Below are positions 45,131-56,012 of a stretch of 64,000 nucleotides of DNA, in pieces (position 1 is the stretch's first letter; each line of letters begins with the position of its first letter). The translations under genes and the position numbers were made by a program. The notes under the pieces are model-generated. The model ran no database searches. It had not been told where the DNA came from and was given only the letters and a program-made list of their open reading frames with translations. This DNA comes from Branchiostoma floridae (lineage: Eukaryota; Chordata; Leptocardii; Amphioxiformes; Branchiostomatidae), in the NCBI RefSeq assembly GCF_000003815.2, contig NC_049986.1, forward strand, positions 499,655-563,654, written 5' to 3'.

Positions 45131-46670
45131 ATTTGACAGTTCTTTTGAAAAAAGTGTCACTGATTCTCTTAAACATTTAGATAAAAACGCCCAAAATTCA
45201 TTAGATTACCCTTTCACGACACCAGAAATTATGACTGGTTTGAAATCACTAAAATCTGGAAAAGCATGTGGTATTGACTCTATTTCAAACGAGATGTTAA
45301 AATATGGGGCAGAAAATATATGCGAACCACTGGTCATTCTCTTTAATACAATCCTTTCCAATAACAAATTTCCATCTAACTGGACCACAAGTATCCTTAC
45401 ACCAATTTTTAAATCTGGCGACAAATCTAACGTAGATAATTATAGAGGAATCGCCATCTCAAGCTGTCTGTCCAAATTGTTCACATTCCTTTTAAATACT
45501 CGCTTACAGAAATTCGTTGAAAGCAATTGTCTGCTAGCGGACACTCAATTCGGATTCAGAAGAAAGTGCCGAACCTCTGACAATGTATTTATCCTGAAAG
45601 CTCTTATTGAGAAATATATTGAAAAAAAGAGAGGGAAATTATATGTTTGCTTTGTTGACATGAAGAAAGCTTTTGACAGTGTATGGCGGGACGGTTTATT
45701 CTACAAATTGTTAAATCTTGGTGTTGGTGGGAAATTCTTCAATGTATTGCAATCCATGTACCTCCATGTTAACTATACTGTCAGACTACAAAATGGTTTG
45801 TCAAGCCCCTTTGTTTCCACATGCGGAGTAAGACAAGGCTGCAATCTCAGTCCATTATTATTCAATATTTTTATTAACGACCTACCTCAATGCTTTGCTG
45901 ATAAATGTGACGCCGCAATTTTGAATTATAAATCACTCAACTGTTTATCTTGGGCAGATGACTTAGCCTTGATCTCATTGTCGAAAGAGGGGCTTCAGAA
46001 TTGTATCAATAACCTGGAATCTTATTGCAACAAATGGAAATTAAGGGTTAATGTATCTAAAACGAAAGTACTGGTTTTTACAAAAGGTTCTATTAAGAGA
46101 TTATCAAACAAATTCTATATATATGGCAAAGAAATACTAGTAACCGACAGTTATACATACCTTGGTATTCCCCTGACTTCTTCGGGAAAGTTTAAAGCAG
46201 CCAGGAAATATTTAAAGAATAAAGCCATGAGAGCTTTATTCAAACTAAAGTCACTTTTATTCTCAGAAAAGAACATTCCAATTCACCTAGGAATGAGCCT
46301 TTTCAACAAGTTTGTACTGCCTATTTTACTGTACGGAGCCGAACTCACATGTTTTGACCAAACTTCTAAAGCAATCAAAATTATTGTATCAAAACAAATT
46401 CCAGAATCTTCACCCAAAACTGTTTTCTCTTCCTTTTTAAACAAACTCCATCTAGAGGGAGGTCTCCCAGCAACTGTTAGGAAGAGTGTGTCTTCGGACC
46501 TCACTCATACTTACGTCATCCATTTTAAGAAAAGATCAGACAACGATAGACTATTGTCACTGGCATCAGGAATGAAATTAGAAAATGACAACTTCGCAAT
46601 TGAAAATATACGACTTCCTTCACATACTAGTATCCCAGAATTTGACACCATTGACATGACAAAAATTTTT
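45125..46670 (+). CDS. LINE ORF2 part 2: reverse transcriptase
   Basis: The frame picks up directly after the A run and has no stop until 46698. RT motifs are in order: LKSGKACGIDSISNEMLK, NYRGIAISS, FVDMKKAFDSV (motif A), GVRQGCNLSPLLFNIFINDL (motif B), LSWADDLALIS (motif C, catalytic ADD), KTKVLVF and YLGIPL. The thumb contains VLPILLYGAELTC. All catalytic aspartates are present. The genuine frame leaves at the T run 46666-46670, after which the reading here is out of frame to TGA 46698-46700. Confidence 0.9.
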
Positions 46671-47430
46671 ACTCGGAGTACATGCAAAATCATCAAATGA
46701 CGGCATCCGTGGTGAGTTAGGAACCTTTCCCATTTCGATCAATGCTGAGATACAATTAATCAAATACTGGCACCGTCTAGCAAACTTACCCGAAGATTCT
46801 TTACTACGTGAAGCATATGATGTTTTACTTTCCGGCGAATACGACTGGACAAATCACGTAACTGACATTCTCAACTATAATGGTTTTGGACATGTATGGA
46901 CAAACCCGAGGTTGTTTCATGTTAATATGCTAACCGACCAATTACGACTCCGTTTACAGGATATATACATACAAGAATGGCATTCTTCTATCCAGAATAA
47001 CTCAAAACTTTGCATTTATTCTACGCTAAAGGAAAGATACGGACAAAAGAAGTATCTTTCGAATGTACACAGTTTCGAACTTCGTAGAGCAATTACAAAG
47101 ATGAGAATCAGTAGTCACAAACTAAATATAGAAGCCGGAAGATATACTAAAATTCCCCGTGACCAGAGGTTTTGTCCATTTTGCCCAAATGAGATCGAAG
47201 ACGAACGTCACTTTGTTATGGATTGTTCTCGATATAATGATAAACGCACAGAGCTGTTCACATTACTTTCCGCTTGTTCTAAAGAATTTGCTACTCTCTG
47301 TTCGATAGATAAATTCAACTACATTCTGGGAGGCGATAACCCTCACTGTGTACAAGTAGGCAAATATATCCACGAATGTTTATACCGTAGAACTAATAGT
47401 GTTAATGACATGCTAGACCCTATATGTTGA
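46671..47430 (+). CDS. LINE ORF2 part 3: C-terminal Cys-His region
   Basis: Continues in the third frame with LGVHAKSSNDGIRGELGTFP and YWHRLANLPEDS, then a zinc-knuckle-like FCPFCPNEIEDERHFVMDC (C-x2-C...H...C) and ends NSVNDMLDPIC at TGA 47428-47430. This tail is typical of full-length LINE ORF2 proteins and is the part preserved in the two 3' fragments. Confidence 0.88.
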
Positions 47431-47498
47431 TTTAATCATACCTATAGATATCCATATATGTGTGTTTATAATATTAGTTGTACTGTAAGTAGTTGTTA

Positions 47499-47828
47499 NN
47501 NNNNNNNNNNNNNNNNNNNNNNNNNNNNNNNNNNNNNNNNNNNNNNNNNNNNNNNNNNNNNNNNNNNNNNNNNNNNNNNNNNNNNNNNNNNNNNNNNNNN
47601 NNNNNNNNNNNNNNNNNNNNNNNNNNNNNNNNNNNNNNNNNNNNNNNNNNNNNNNNNNNNNNNNNNNNNNNNNNNNNNNNNNNNNNNNNNNNNNNNNNNN
47701 NNNNNNNNNNNNNNNNNNNNNNNNNNNNNNNNNNNNNNNNNNNNNNNNNNNNNNNNNNNNNNNNNNNNNNNNNNNNNNNNNNNNNNNNNNNNNNNNNNNN
47801 NNNNNNNNNNNNNNNNNNNNNNNNNNNN
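47499..47828. other. assembly gap (330 N)
   Basis: A run of 330 N between the LINE 3' UTR and the satellite array. The non-round length suggests an estimated gap size. Satellite copies may be collapsed here. Confidence 1.
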
Positions 47829-48705
47829 TAACTTGGAATCTAGTTATTAAGGCATGACCCTTCCTCTGACATACGGCTAAGACGCGGCTGAGACTAGCGG
47901 ATATGCCACGACTAGAGTCCATACGATCGAGATTATCTCGGCAAGGAAGCATCCGATTGGCAAGCGGTTTAATCTTCCAATAGCGCGCAAAGATTTCTTT
48001 CGAATGATATTAAGTTTGTCCGGCCGCAACGTGAACCCTAATTTGGAATCGCGTTATTAAGGCATCACCCTACCTCTGACTTACGGCTAAGACTAGCGGA
48101 TATGCCACTACTAGATGCAAGACGATCGAGATTATCTCGGCAAGGAAGCATCCGATTGGCAAGCGGTTTACTTCTCCCAATAGCGCGCAAATGGACCTTC
48201 CGAATGATATAAAGTTTGCCTGGCTGCAACTTGAACCCTAACTTGGAATCGCGTTATTAAGGCATCACCCTACCCCCGACTAACGCCTAAGACTAGCGGA
48301 TATGCCACGACTAGAGTCCATTAGATCGAGATTATCTCGGCAAGGAAGCATCCGATTGGCAAGCGGTTTTCAGCTTCCAATAGCGCGCAAATGGACCTTT
48401 CGAATGATATAAAGTTTACCCGGCCGCAACTTGAACCCTAACTTGGAATCGCGTTATTAAGGCATCATCCTACACCTGACTTACGGCTAAGACACGGCTA
48501 AGACTAGCGGATATGCCACAACTAGAGTACATACGGTCGAGATTATCTCGGCAAGGAAGCATCCGATTGGAAAGCGGTTTTTATCTTCCAATAGCGCGCA
48601 AAGATTCCTTTCGAACGATATGAAGATTGTTCGGCCGCAACTTGAACCCTAACTTGGAATCGCGTTACTAGGGCATAACCCTACCCCTGACTTACGGCTA
48701 AGACA
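47829..48705. repeat. ~200-bp satellite, 4+ units
   Basis: Unit starts (TAACTTGGAATC or close) lie at 47829, 48039, 48239, 48439 and 48650, so units are 210, 200, 200 and 211 bp with a partial fifth. The longer units carry an extra 10-12 bp near GGCTAAGAC-CGGCTAAGAC. Each unit holds the self-complementary CGAGATTATCTCG and the phrase GGCAAGGAAGCATCCGATTG. Gaps on both sides suggest a longer array. Confidence 0.95.
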
Positions 48706-48720
48706 NNNNNNNNNNNNNNN
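48706..48720. other. assembly gap (15 N)
   Basis: A 15-N run joining the satellite directly to the LINE fragment. Confidence 1.
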
Positions 48721-49230
48721 CTAGTAATCTTTTGTGTGAATGTCTCTGCAAGGAGGTTATTGTGTGTCCAGGGACACCTGAAAACAGGCCACAACCTGAT
48801 TGTTATGATATAATAAGATGAAACAAATCAAGGAATAAGTAGAGAAATTTTTATCAACATGACAAAAGTACAGCGATTTTCGTAAGGTCTATAATAACTA
48901 CTTACAGTACAATTAAACAGGCATACATGGGTATCTACAGGGATGAATAAGCAACATATTGGGTCTAGCATGTCATTTACACTATTTATTTTACAGCATA
49001 AACATTCGTGAACAAATTTACATTCTTGTACACAGTAAGGGTTATCGCCGCCCAGAATGTAGTTATATTTATCTATCGAACAGAGAGTAGCAAATTCTCT
49101 AGAGCAAGCGGACAGAAATGTGAACAGTTCTATGCGTTCATATATTATATCGTAAACAATCCATAACAGAGTGACTTTCGTCTTCGATCCCATTTGGGCA
49201 GAACGGAAAAAACCTCTGGTCACGGGGACT
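48721..49230 (-). mobile_element. LINE 3' fragment (same family)
   Basis: The minus-strand frame (open 49223-48828) reads ELFTFLSACSREFATLCSID and NYILGGDNPYCVQE, matching the C-terminus of the LINE at 47240-47430. The stop is lost (DPICCLFIP) and the knuckle Cys residues are altered. It retains the 3' UTR to the terminal CTAGTA. It is 5'-truncated, as usual for LINE insertions. Confidence 0.9.
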
Positions 49231-49759
49231 TAATGTGAAGTAGATGATACAATGAACTATCTTGCAGATGACACCCAGCTAAAACAGCCTCCACCAGACC
49301 GACTAATTACAGGGTACGGATCATTGTGGACTCCTGCCCTAATTTCACCCTGCTGCCCGGGTCAATGAACCCTAGTAGTACATTGGCAACTCCCCTGATA
49401 ACTGAACTCTTCTCCTCCCTTAATAGCCAGTCAAGTTTAAGGCCACACTGACTTAATCGCATTGGTTTTCATGTTGCCATGGCAACCGTTTATTGACAGG
49501 TATCTTTTTTTGGCGAAAATCGCTAACAATGTATTTTTCACGTTTATTTGCTATATTCTATATTCTATAAGGCCACGTTGATTTGATTATATGGATGACA
49601 TCCGCGCTCGCACCAATTTTCGGCCATTTCCAAAAAAAACAAAAAAGTTTTCGACCATACAATAAATTGTGCAAAGCAGCTGTAAAAGGGGCACAAATAT
49701 TCCGTAGATTGAAAAAAAAGTATCAGAAAACAGATAACTAATGCCCTATATAGAATGCC
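49231..49759. other. intergenic, nothing recognised
   Basis: No gene. CTTAATCGCATTGG and CGATTGCAATTT-like phrases did not resolve into a defined element. Confidence 0.35.
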
Positions 49760-50035
49760 AACATGAATCTTAATCAAAGAATAAGATGTGAAAGGACGGA
49801 AAGAAAAAAAAAATCTATTGTTGGTTGGGGGAGGTACCAGTACAGAAAATTCAGGTCCAGAGGATCATGGTATACCATACTATGTGTGTTTAGTCCTATG
49901 TTCAACCTTCCTGGCCACTTTGATTTCATACTGAAGCCGTGAAAGCAACTTTTTTTTTTTGGCCAAACTTTTTTTTTATTCGCACGCTCGCATCAGTTTT
50001 GGAGTTCCCAGTGGATGTCATCCATATAATCAAAT
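49760..50035. repeat. dispersed repeat related to 33006-33690
   Basis: Contains GTACCAGTACAGAAAATTCA, GGTCCAGAGGATCATGGTAT, ACCATACTATGTGTGTTTAG and GATGTCATCCATATAATCAA, colinear with the two ends of the 33-kb copy but without its ~410-bp middle. The compact form may be the ancestral one. Confidence 0.7.
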
Positions 50036-50244
50036 CAACATGGCCTAATGAAAAAAAAAATGTTATGGCATCTAAAGTATTTTTTCTGCTCCAACTGGTG
50101 TTACATCTAGCAAGAAGTCTGGGAGGGAAGCATCATTCGACACGCTGTCTACAATGAGCCTGTTATAGTATGTGATAGCATGCTGGCCTGGTTGATCGGG
50201 TCACTTGGCTGGTATGCCGAATCTCACTATGTAGGTCACTACAC

Positions 50245-50800
50245 ATAGTATGTTTACAATACATGTACTCAGGCATATCAACTTTTTGCTCCGTACAGCT
50301 TTTGTCACGAGTTCTCACGAAAAGCATTCTATGCGTTTATATTCCGGCTTGTAGTCTACAAGTACTGTCCTGTGCTTCATAGGTTTGTCTGGAAATTCTG
50401 ACTTTTTTTCTCTTAATGCAAATCAGGTTGGCTAATCCTCCTGGGTGTTTCGGTATCAAACAGAACCTTCCGAACCTGTTTTACCGGTACGCAAACACTT
50501 ACAGTGCAATTTTTTTTTTTTATTTTTAGACGGTATATTCTTAACAATGGGAATTATGGCAGAAATTTTCTGTCAAAAATCACCTACCTTTGAGTTTTAG
50601 AACATGAAAACTCACATTGGCAAGGTTGCCTCTAAACGACAAAACAAGGTATAATATTACGGCAGAATTATTGTATACGGGATCAAAGGATAGGTGGCAA
50701 AACCTTTTGACCCCCTTTCACTGCCTGTCAACAACACCCAAACACCTAACTTTTAGAACCTAATGTTCCTAAAAATCTGCAGTACCAATACTTGCAAGGC
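50245..50800 (+). repeat. upstream region shared by two zinc-finger genes (copy C)
   Basis: Colinear with 21126-21660 at about the same distance from the zinc-finger ATG. Conserved blocks such as AAACAGAACCTTCCGAACCT and TTCTTAACAATGGGAAT are interspersed with indels. It supports duplication of gene plus upstream DNA. Confidence 0.7.
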
Positions 50801-50954
50801 GATTTCAAACATGCAGAACACCATATCAGAAGTCGGTCTATAAGATGGAGGCAATAATATTTATAAATGAACTTACAATTGCGTGTGCTTGTCAGCTAAG
50901 TAGACTTTCCTTAATGTTGAGATTCATATCCATTCCTGCAGTGTCTTATTTAAC

Positions 50955-51695
50955 ATGGCGACTCCGGCTGTATCTCATCTGGAAAAAGAGAAGGGAAGTA
51001 ATGGACGTGGAGAGGATCTCCCGCGTACACACAAGTGTGGCGAGTGTGACAAGGAGTTTCGTCGACTGAGTAATTTAAAGATACACATGCGTTCTTACAC
51101 TGGCGAGAAACCGTTTAGATGTGAGGAGTGCAGCAAACAGTTTAGTCAGCTGGGTAATCTGAAGAGACATATGAGAACCCACACCGGTGAGAGACCTTAT
51201 AAGTGTGATAAGTGTAGCAAACAGTTTAGTGACCAGGGCAGTATGAAGAGTCATATGAGGACTCATACTGATGAGAAACCATTCAAATGTGAGGAGTGCG
51301 GAAAACAGTTTAGTAGGATGCATCATCTGAAGAGTCATATGCGGACTCACACCGGAGAAAAGCCCTATAAGTGCGAAGAATGCAGCAAACAGTTTAGTGT
51401 GTTGGGTGGTCTGAAGATACACATGCGGACACATACCGGTGAGAAGCCCTACAGGTGCGATGAATGCAGCAAACAGTTCAGTGCGATTTGTAGTCTGAAG
51501 AAGCATATGCGGACTCACACTGGTGAGAAACCTTACAGATGTGAGGAGTGCGGCAGGCAGTTTAGTCTGCTTGGTAACCTGAAGAGCCATGTGATGACTC
51601 ATACCGGTGAGAAACCCTACCAGTGTAAAGAATGCAGTAGGAGCTTCCGTACCTCAAGTCATCTCCGGAGGCACATGCGAACTCACGGTGATTAA
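50955..51695 (+). CDS. C2H2 zinc-finger protein, 8 fingers (ZNF-C)
   Basis: ATG 50955 (TTAACATGG) to TAA 51693-51695, 246 residues. N-terminus [20 protein letters not shown], then eight C2H2 fingers with TGEKPY/TGERPY linkers, ending RRHMRTHGD. Finger 1 has HMRSY in place of H-x3-H, so its last zinc ligand is lost; the other seven are complete. No effector domain. A CCTGCAG acceptor at 50935-50941 just before the ATG parallels ZNF-A. A predicted DNA-binding nuclear protein, paralogue of 21979-23127. Decayed tail copies follow it. Confidence 0.93.
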   Translation: MATPAVSHLEKEKGSNGRGEDLPRTHKCGECDKEFRRLSNLKIHMRSYTGEKPFRCEECSKQFSQLGNLKRHMRTHTGERPYKCDKCSKQFSDQGSMKSHMRTHTDEKPFKCEECGKQFSRMHHLKSHMRTHTGEKPYKCEECSKQFSVLGGLKIHMRTHTGEKPYRCDECSKQFSAICSLKKHMRTHTGEKPYRCEECGRQFSLLGNLKSHVMTHTGEKPYQCKECSRSFRTSSHLRRHMRTHGD

Positions 51696-51721
51696 AGTTC
51701 ACAGCTACCGATGTGAAGACT

Positions 51722-52456
51722 TCAGGCACCAGGGTGAAACCCTACCGGTTTGAAGGATGTAATAACACTTATAATAAATTATGTCATACCTGTGACGCGA
51801 AAACGTTCGATACGGGTGTTCCGGAACTGGCCATAACTTCAGACCGGTTCGAAAGGCGTACCACACAGGCTCCATTCGAATAAATCAAACTGTTTCGAGC
51901 GGCGCGGGCCGAGTGCGGTGCCATCGAATGTTTGAATGCCTGATTCAGACGTTGGAACATTACTGTTGCAACCCTTTTTGTTCGAGGGCACCAAATTTGT
52001 TCAACTTCCGGCGCATTTTGCATAAAAATAGGGGTTTTCTTAGGTGGGTATGACATAAATAAAGTACAACACGTATTCTGCATCACCCTCGGTCCCAGCC
52101 CTCCCGCGGGTCGGATCACCCTCCGGCCTTCGGCCGTTTGACGATCCGACCCGCGGTCGGGCTGATAACCTGGGTGATACGGAACAAACCGTTTTGTATT
52201 CTATATGGACACATGTACGTGACTTAGAACTGTCAGTCAGACCATCTCCGGAGCCACAAGCGAACTCACAGCGATTAAACTTCACAGCAACCGGTTTGGC
52301 GGTTTCATGCACAATGAAGGGTGAAACCCTACCGGTGTGACGAAACCTTACAGCTACCAGGGTGAAACTCTACCTTTGTGAGGAATGCAGTAATACTTAG
52401 AACTTCTGTCAGTCAGACCATCTCTGGGGCCACATGCGAAACCACAGTGATAGAAA
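51722..52456 (+). pseudogene. decayed zinc-finger tail copies
   Basis: Downstream of ZNF-C are remnants of the last finger plus 3' flank. KPYRFEGCNNTY at about 51733-51768 has a Cys replaced by Phe. QSDHLRSHKRTHSD then TAA lies at 52234-52278, and QSDHLWGHMRNHSD at 52410-52455. Each is followed by the same TTCACAGC-AC flank seen after the functional stop. These are tandem duplicates of the 3' end. Confidence 0.75.
52084..52170. repeat. GC-rich stem-loop
   Basis: CCGCGGGTCGGATC (52104-52117) pairs perfectly with GATCCGACCCGCGG (52143-52156) around a loop that contains CGGCCTTCGGCCG, itself a small hairpin. It is much richer in GC than its surroundings, so probably an inserted foldback element. 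Confidence 0.75.
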
Positions 52457-52663
52457 TTCACAGCTACTGATCTGAAGGCTTTGGGCATCAGAGGGACAAG
52501 TAGTTTAAGTATGACAATGATAGTTTGGCAAAGAGAAGCCACGAAACTAATTTGCTCATAGATATGGGAATGGCGCAGGTTTGGTGCTACGTTGTATAAC
52601 TTGATGATGGTCAGTTCAACAAGCCATTTACGTATACTGGTGATCCGATAGCATTCGTCTTCT

Positions 52664-52858
52664 TAATACCCCCTCACATTAGGCGCGATTCGATCGGACG
52701 ACAAGTCTGCGAGCTCTAATTTACAAGGAGGCATGACCCTGATGCCGACGAAGAAATTGCAGAGTTCCCCCCTTCTCGTCAGTGTCATGACTCCTCGTAA
52801 TTTGGGGCTCGCAGACTCGTCGTTCGATCGAATCGCGCCTAATGTGAGGGGGGTATAA
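52664..52858. mobile_element. 189-bp PIF/Harbinger-like MITE
   Basis: The element 52667-52855 has ~48-bp terminal inverted repeats starting TACCCCCTCACATTAGGCGC, continuing GATTCGATCG-ACGAC and TCTGCGAGC, with few differences between ends. It is flanked by TAA on both sides (52664-52666, 52856-52858). A TWA 3-bp duplication fits the PIF/Harbinger group. No coding capacity. Confidence 0.75.
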
Positions 52859-53531
52859 GGACGTGGGGACTATAACTTCGATGTGTTCTTTGTTTATTTT
52901 GTTTATTTTCGTTGTTTGAATGTTTGTATCAAATGCTAGAATTCTAGATCGCCAGATAATTTTAGTAAGTTGGTTGAAATAATGTAGGCATCTCTCTAGA
53001 TTTAAGGTATTTGAGTAGCTACATGTACATAGTATTGACTGGAACTTATTATTGGTTCTTTTCAGAGTAATATTTAGGCCTGTCTGTCATAGACAACTAG
53101 TTAACCAACTTTTTAAGTTATTGTCGTCGAAGTCACGGGATTCTCAGTACTTTAGTGTTGGCTTGCATTGACCCCCTCTGTATATATATAGTTTACATGT
53201 ATACATCTCTAGAGGCTGTTGAGACAGTTAATCAGTATGTAAACACGACACATTTTTGTCGACCTTCTAACATTTGGAATTCCCCGAGAGATTTTTTTGG
53301 TTTGTAAATATGCTATACTTTTAAATTGAACTAATCTCTTTTGATGTTAGAATTTAGCTGTAACAGAAAATGTGACATGATATTCTTTGTATGATCAAAG
53401 GAATATCGGACATATCTTCAATAAAATGCAATATGTCTCAAAATTATGGTTGGATTTGTATGTTTTTCTCCGGTTGACAGACGTTTTCCTTGAAGGAGCT
53501 GCGGTGTGCGGAAACAAGGCAACTCTTGCCT
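52859..53531. other. intergenic, nothing recognised
   Basis: AT-rich, without an accepted gene or repeat. Confidence 0.4.
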
Positions 53532-53655
53532 GCACACCTGCCGCGGAACCTTCCCTTCCTAATCTCATCTAATGTGCTGACCAATGGGCGAGCGCACACC
53601 TGCCGCGGGACCTTCCCTTCCTAATCTCATCAAATGGGCTGACCAATGGGCGAGC
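53532..53655. repeat. 62-bp tandem duplication with CCAAT
   Basis: Two adjacent 62-bp units (53532-53593, 53594-53655) starting GCACACCTGCCGCGG differ at only about three positions. Each includes GACCAATGGGCGAGC, so two CCAAT motifs lie 62 bp apart. It sits about 200 bp upstream of the 31-bp array. Confidence 0.9.
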
Positions 53656-53860
53656 GCACACGCCTGGGCACAGGTCAGGTCAGGTTTGAAAATAGCATGA
53701 TGACTCAACTACGCCGTATGAACGCATCAGAGATCGGTGACCACGTGCACGGGAGCCGGGCTTCTTTCCTGCTTTTCTTTTCCGTAATTCGCTCGAACTT
53801 ACATCATAAGTCGGACAGAGAGGCAAGTGTACAAAAGTATCGGGTCACGCACTGGCTTTC

Positions 53861-54245
53861 CAGTGCTGAAGCAACGTGTCTATTCGGCATCAGCACGGGC
53901 GACGAGTGCTGAAGAAATTCATCAGAACGGCCTTGTTCCAGTGCTGAAGCTCCCTCAACACTGGAAAACCAATGCTGAACCCAATGCGAGCACTGGTTTT
54001 CCAGTTCTGAACTGCCGTCAGCACTCGGTTACTAGTGCTGAACTCGCGGCGGAGAGGCGGCGAACCAGTTCTGAGGCCAGTCAGTACTGGTTACCCAGTG
54101 CTGAAACCTTCGTCAGCATTGGAACCGTGTGCTGAATAAAAAAGGAGCAGGTTTCGCACTTAAATGTCCAGTGCTCGGGAACTTTTCAATACTGGAAACC
54201 CAGCGCTGTAAAAACCTCAGCTCTGTTCTTCCAGCGCTGACGTTT
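53861..54245. repeat. 31-bp phased array of CAGTGCTGAA dyads
   Basis: CAGTGCTGAA or a close variant (CAGTTCTGAA, AATGCTGAA, CAGCGCTGTA) starts near 53861, 53904, 53939, 53970, 54002, 54033, 54065, 54096, 54127, 54169, 54201 and 54232, mostly 31-32 bp apart. In most units a reverse-oriented TCAGCACTGG follows 16-18 bp later, so each unit is an imperfect dyad. The bases between motifs vary freely, so the motif rather than the whole unit is conserved. Non-coding. Confidence 0.85.
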
Positions 54246-54539
54246 CTAAAGCACTGGGACGTCCAAGCTCTGAACGTAGTGTAGCATTTGCCCATATCTG
54301 TTATCAATATTAGAAAAATATCTTATTAGAGCCTATTGAGATCTTATCTAGGGAAGATTGACAGGGTGGGTAGACAAGTATTAACCATACAAACAATAGG
54401 TAGTTATAAGTACAGGTGGACAACACATTCTACTTGTGCGGCATAGTAGTGTCTCATATATTCCTGAAGTAAGATTTAGTGTGTTTCCTTATTTCGTACG
54501 CTTACGAAGACTCTTACAAAGATTCAGTTTTACATAATT

Positions 54540-55720
54540 TACAGCTGAGGTAATTCAATTGCAGAAACCCACAGACGATAGACAGGTGTGATCAGGTGTC
54601 CTACACATTCCATTCCGGGTGTCTCTTTTAACACAAAAACAAATATATAAAATAATCCGTGTCTTTGAGTTCCCCTATTTTCACTGACATAAAGCCATAT
54701 TTACACATTCTATCTTTACTTTGTATGACATAAGGCTGAAGACGGTGAAGACTGAAGTATGTGAGGAAAACAACTCGACTTAACCTCAATCGGTACATCG
54801 ATCATAAGCGACCCCTATTAATCGGTTGCAGTACTACAGCATCATTCACATTGGGGACGTGCAGTACTGCAATTAAATAATAGGCGTCGCTTTTGATCCT
54901 TGTAAAATTCTTGTAGGGCAGTATCTCCTAGCCCATACTGCAATGGCACCATAATTCTCTGCGTGAATTATACAACATCCCATTTAACTTAATCTACCTC
55001 TTCTATTTTTCACATGATTGAATCTAACTCTTTATATGGTTATGTTTTGTGGAGGGGCTAGAATGAACTTTTTATTATGGAGCTTTCTTGTCACTTTTGA
55101 CACAATTCAGTTTCTCTACAAATATTACATGGTACTATTCCTACTACCAAATTCATTGGTAACCGCTTCATACATAAATTTATAATGGGGCAGAAAAATA
55201 TTCGATGCAGCGATTAAAGTCACAGTAATATGATGTTTTCTGAACCAATACATGATAACTTGTCTAGTTTAAAATTACTGCATAAGTTTATTTTTTCCTT
55301 TTCATTCATTAGACCACGTTCATATGTGTAAATAACCTACGGGTATAAAATGCAATAGCTCATATAATTATCGGTGAATATCTCATTCTTATCCACTTGA
55401 AATACTGACAGAAGGCTTTACCATTAACGTTACATGTGATTTCATTAGTTTTTCGATAAACACCCCTTCCTGCAGCTGTCAGACTAACTATATTCATACT
55501 CCCCAAGTAGAGGTTCAGTCGCGCAGATATAGTAGTAGTCGGAAAATATTACTACATCTGCGCGATTCAACTACATTTAGTCAATAACCCCTTGGAATAA
55601 ATTAAAAGTAAATAAGAAACAGAAGTATACAAGACAATTTCCTTTGTTACTTTATTTCTTTGACATTTCACAAAGCAAAAATACGTTTGTAAGAAATGAT
55701 TTCATATCTGAAAAGCATGT
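54540..55720 (+). repeat. dispersed ~1.1-kb element, copy 3
   Basis: The most complete copy, from AATTCAATTGCAGAAACCCA to CTGAAAAGC. It is colinear with 31640-32683 and with the reverse of 42400-43500. The hairpin lies at 54815-54883; here the left arm is GCAGTACTAC, and the right arm GCAGTACTGC. No coding frame. Confidence 0.75.
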
Positions 55721-55779
55721 CACTTTCTTGCCTCGTCTCCAAACCTATTGACTCGGCAGATATATTGCATGTAATGTTA

Positions 55780-55878
55780 CATCTGGATACCGGTGAGAAA
55801 CCTACCGGTGTAAGGGATGTAGCAAGAGCTTCCGTAACTCAAGTGTTCTACGCAGGCACATGCAAACTCACAGCGATT
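55780..55878 (+). pseudogene. zinc-finger fragment
   Basis: ACCGGTGAGAAACC, TACCGGTGTAAGGGATGTAG, CAAGAGCTTCCGTAACTCAA and GGCACATGCAAACTCACAG together match one C2H2 finger ([15 protein letters not shown]...RRHMQTHSD) with a 1-nt loss in the linker. It resembles the last finger of ZNF-C, is isolated, and lies directly after dispersed element copy 3. Confidence 0.8.
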
Positions 55879-55934
55879 TTTGGTATTCAATGAAATTTGG
55901 TCATTTCTTCAACCTTTGAAACCACTAAGGCCTC

Positions 55935-56012
55935 ATAATGAAGGCAACTTTTTTGCCATCAGTTTTGGGGTTCCCAGAGGATGTCACCCGTATAATCAAA
56001 TCAACGTGACTG
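55935..56012. repeat. short copy of the 33/49-kb repeat
   Basis: GGCAACTTTTTTGCCATCAG, TTTTGGGGTTCCCAGAGGAT and GTCACCCGTATAATCAAATC match the ends of the repeats at 33590-33690 and 49935-50035. Confidence 0.7.

Larger units (their letters stand above)
43692..47498 (+). mobile_element. near-complete APE-type non-LTR retrotransposon
   Basis: The ORF2 polyprotein holds an endonuclease, a reverse transcriptase and a C-terminal Cys-His motif over 3.7 kb. It starts at ATG 43696, just after a gap, and ends at TGA 47428-47430, followed by a short 3' UTR cut by the next gap. The frame is interrupted only three times, each by one extra base in a homopolymer (T run 43718-43723, A run 45118-45124, T run 46666-46670). 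No other stop was seen. The motifs fit the Jockey/CR1-like group; the clade is unresolved. Truncated copies are at 20720-21110 and 48721-49230. Confidence 0.9.

Noticed and set aside
47413-47952. Frames crossing the N run
   Set aside because: Made mostly of undetermined residues over an assembly gap and the satellite.
53827-54135. 102-codon frame across the 31-bp array
   Set aside because: A 31-bp period shifts frame in each unit, so a repeated peptide cannot be encoded; the frame is open by chance.
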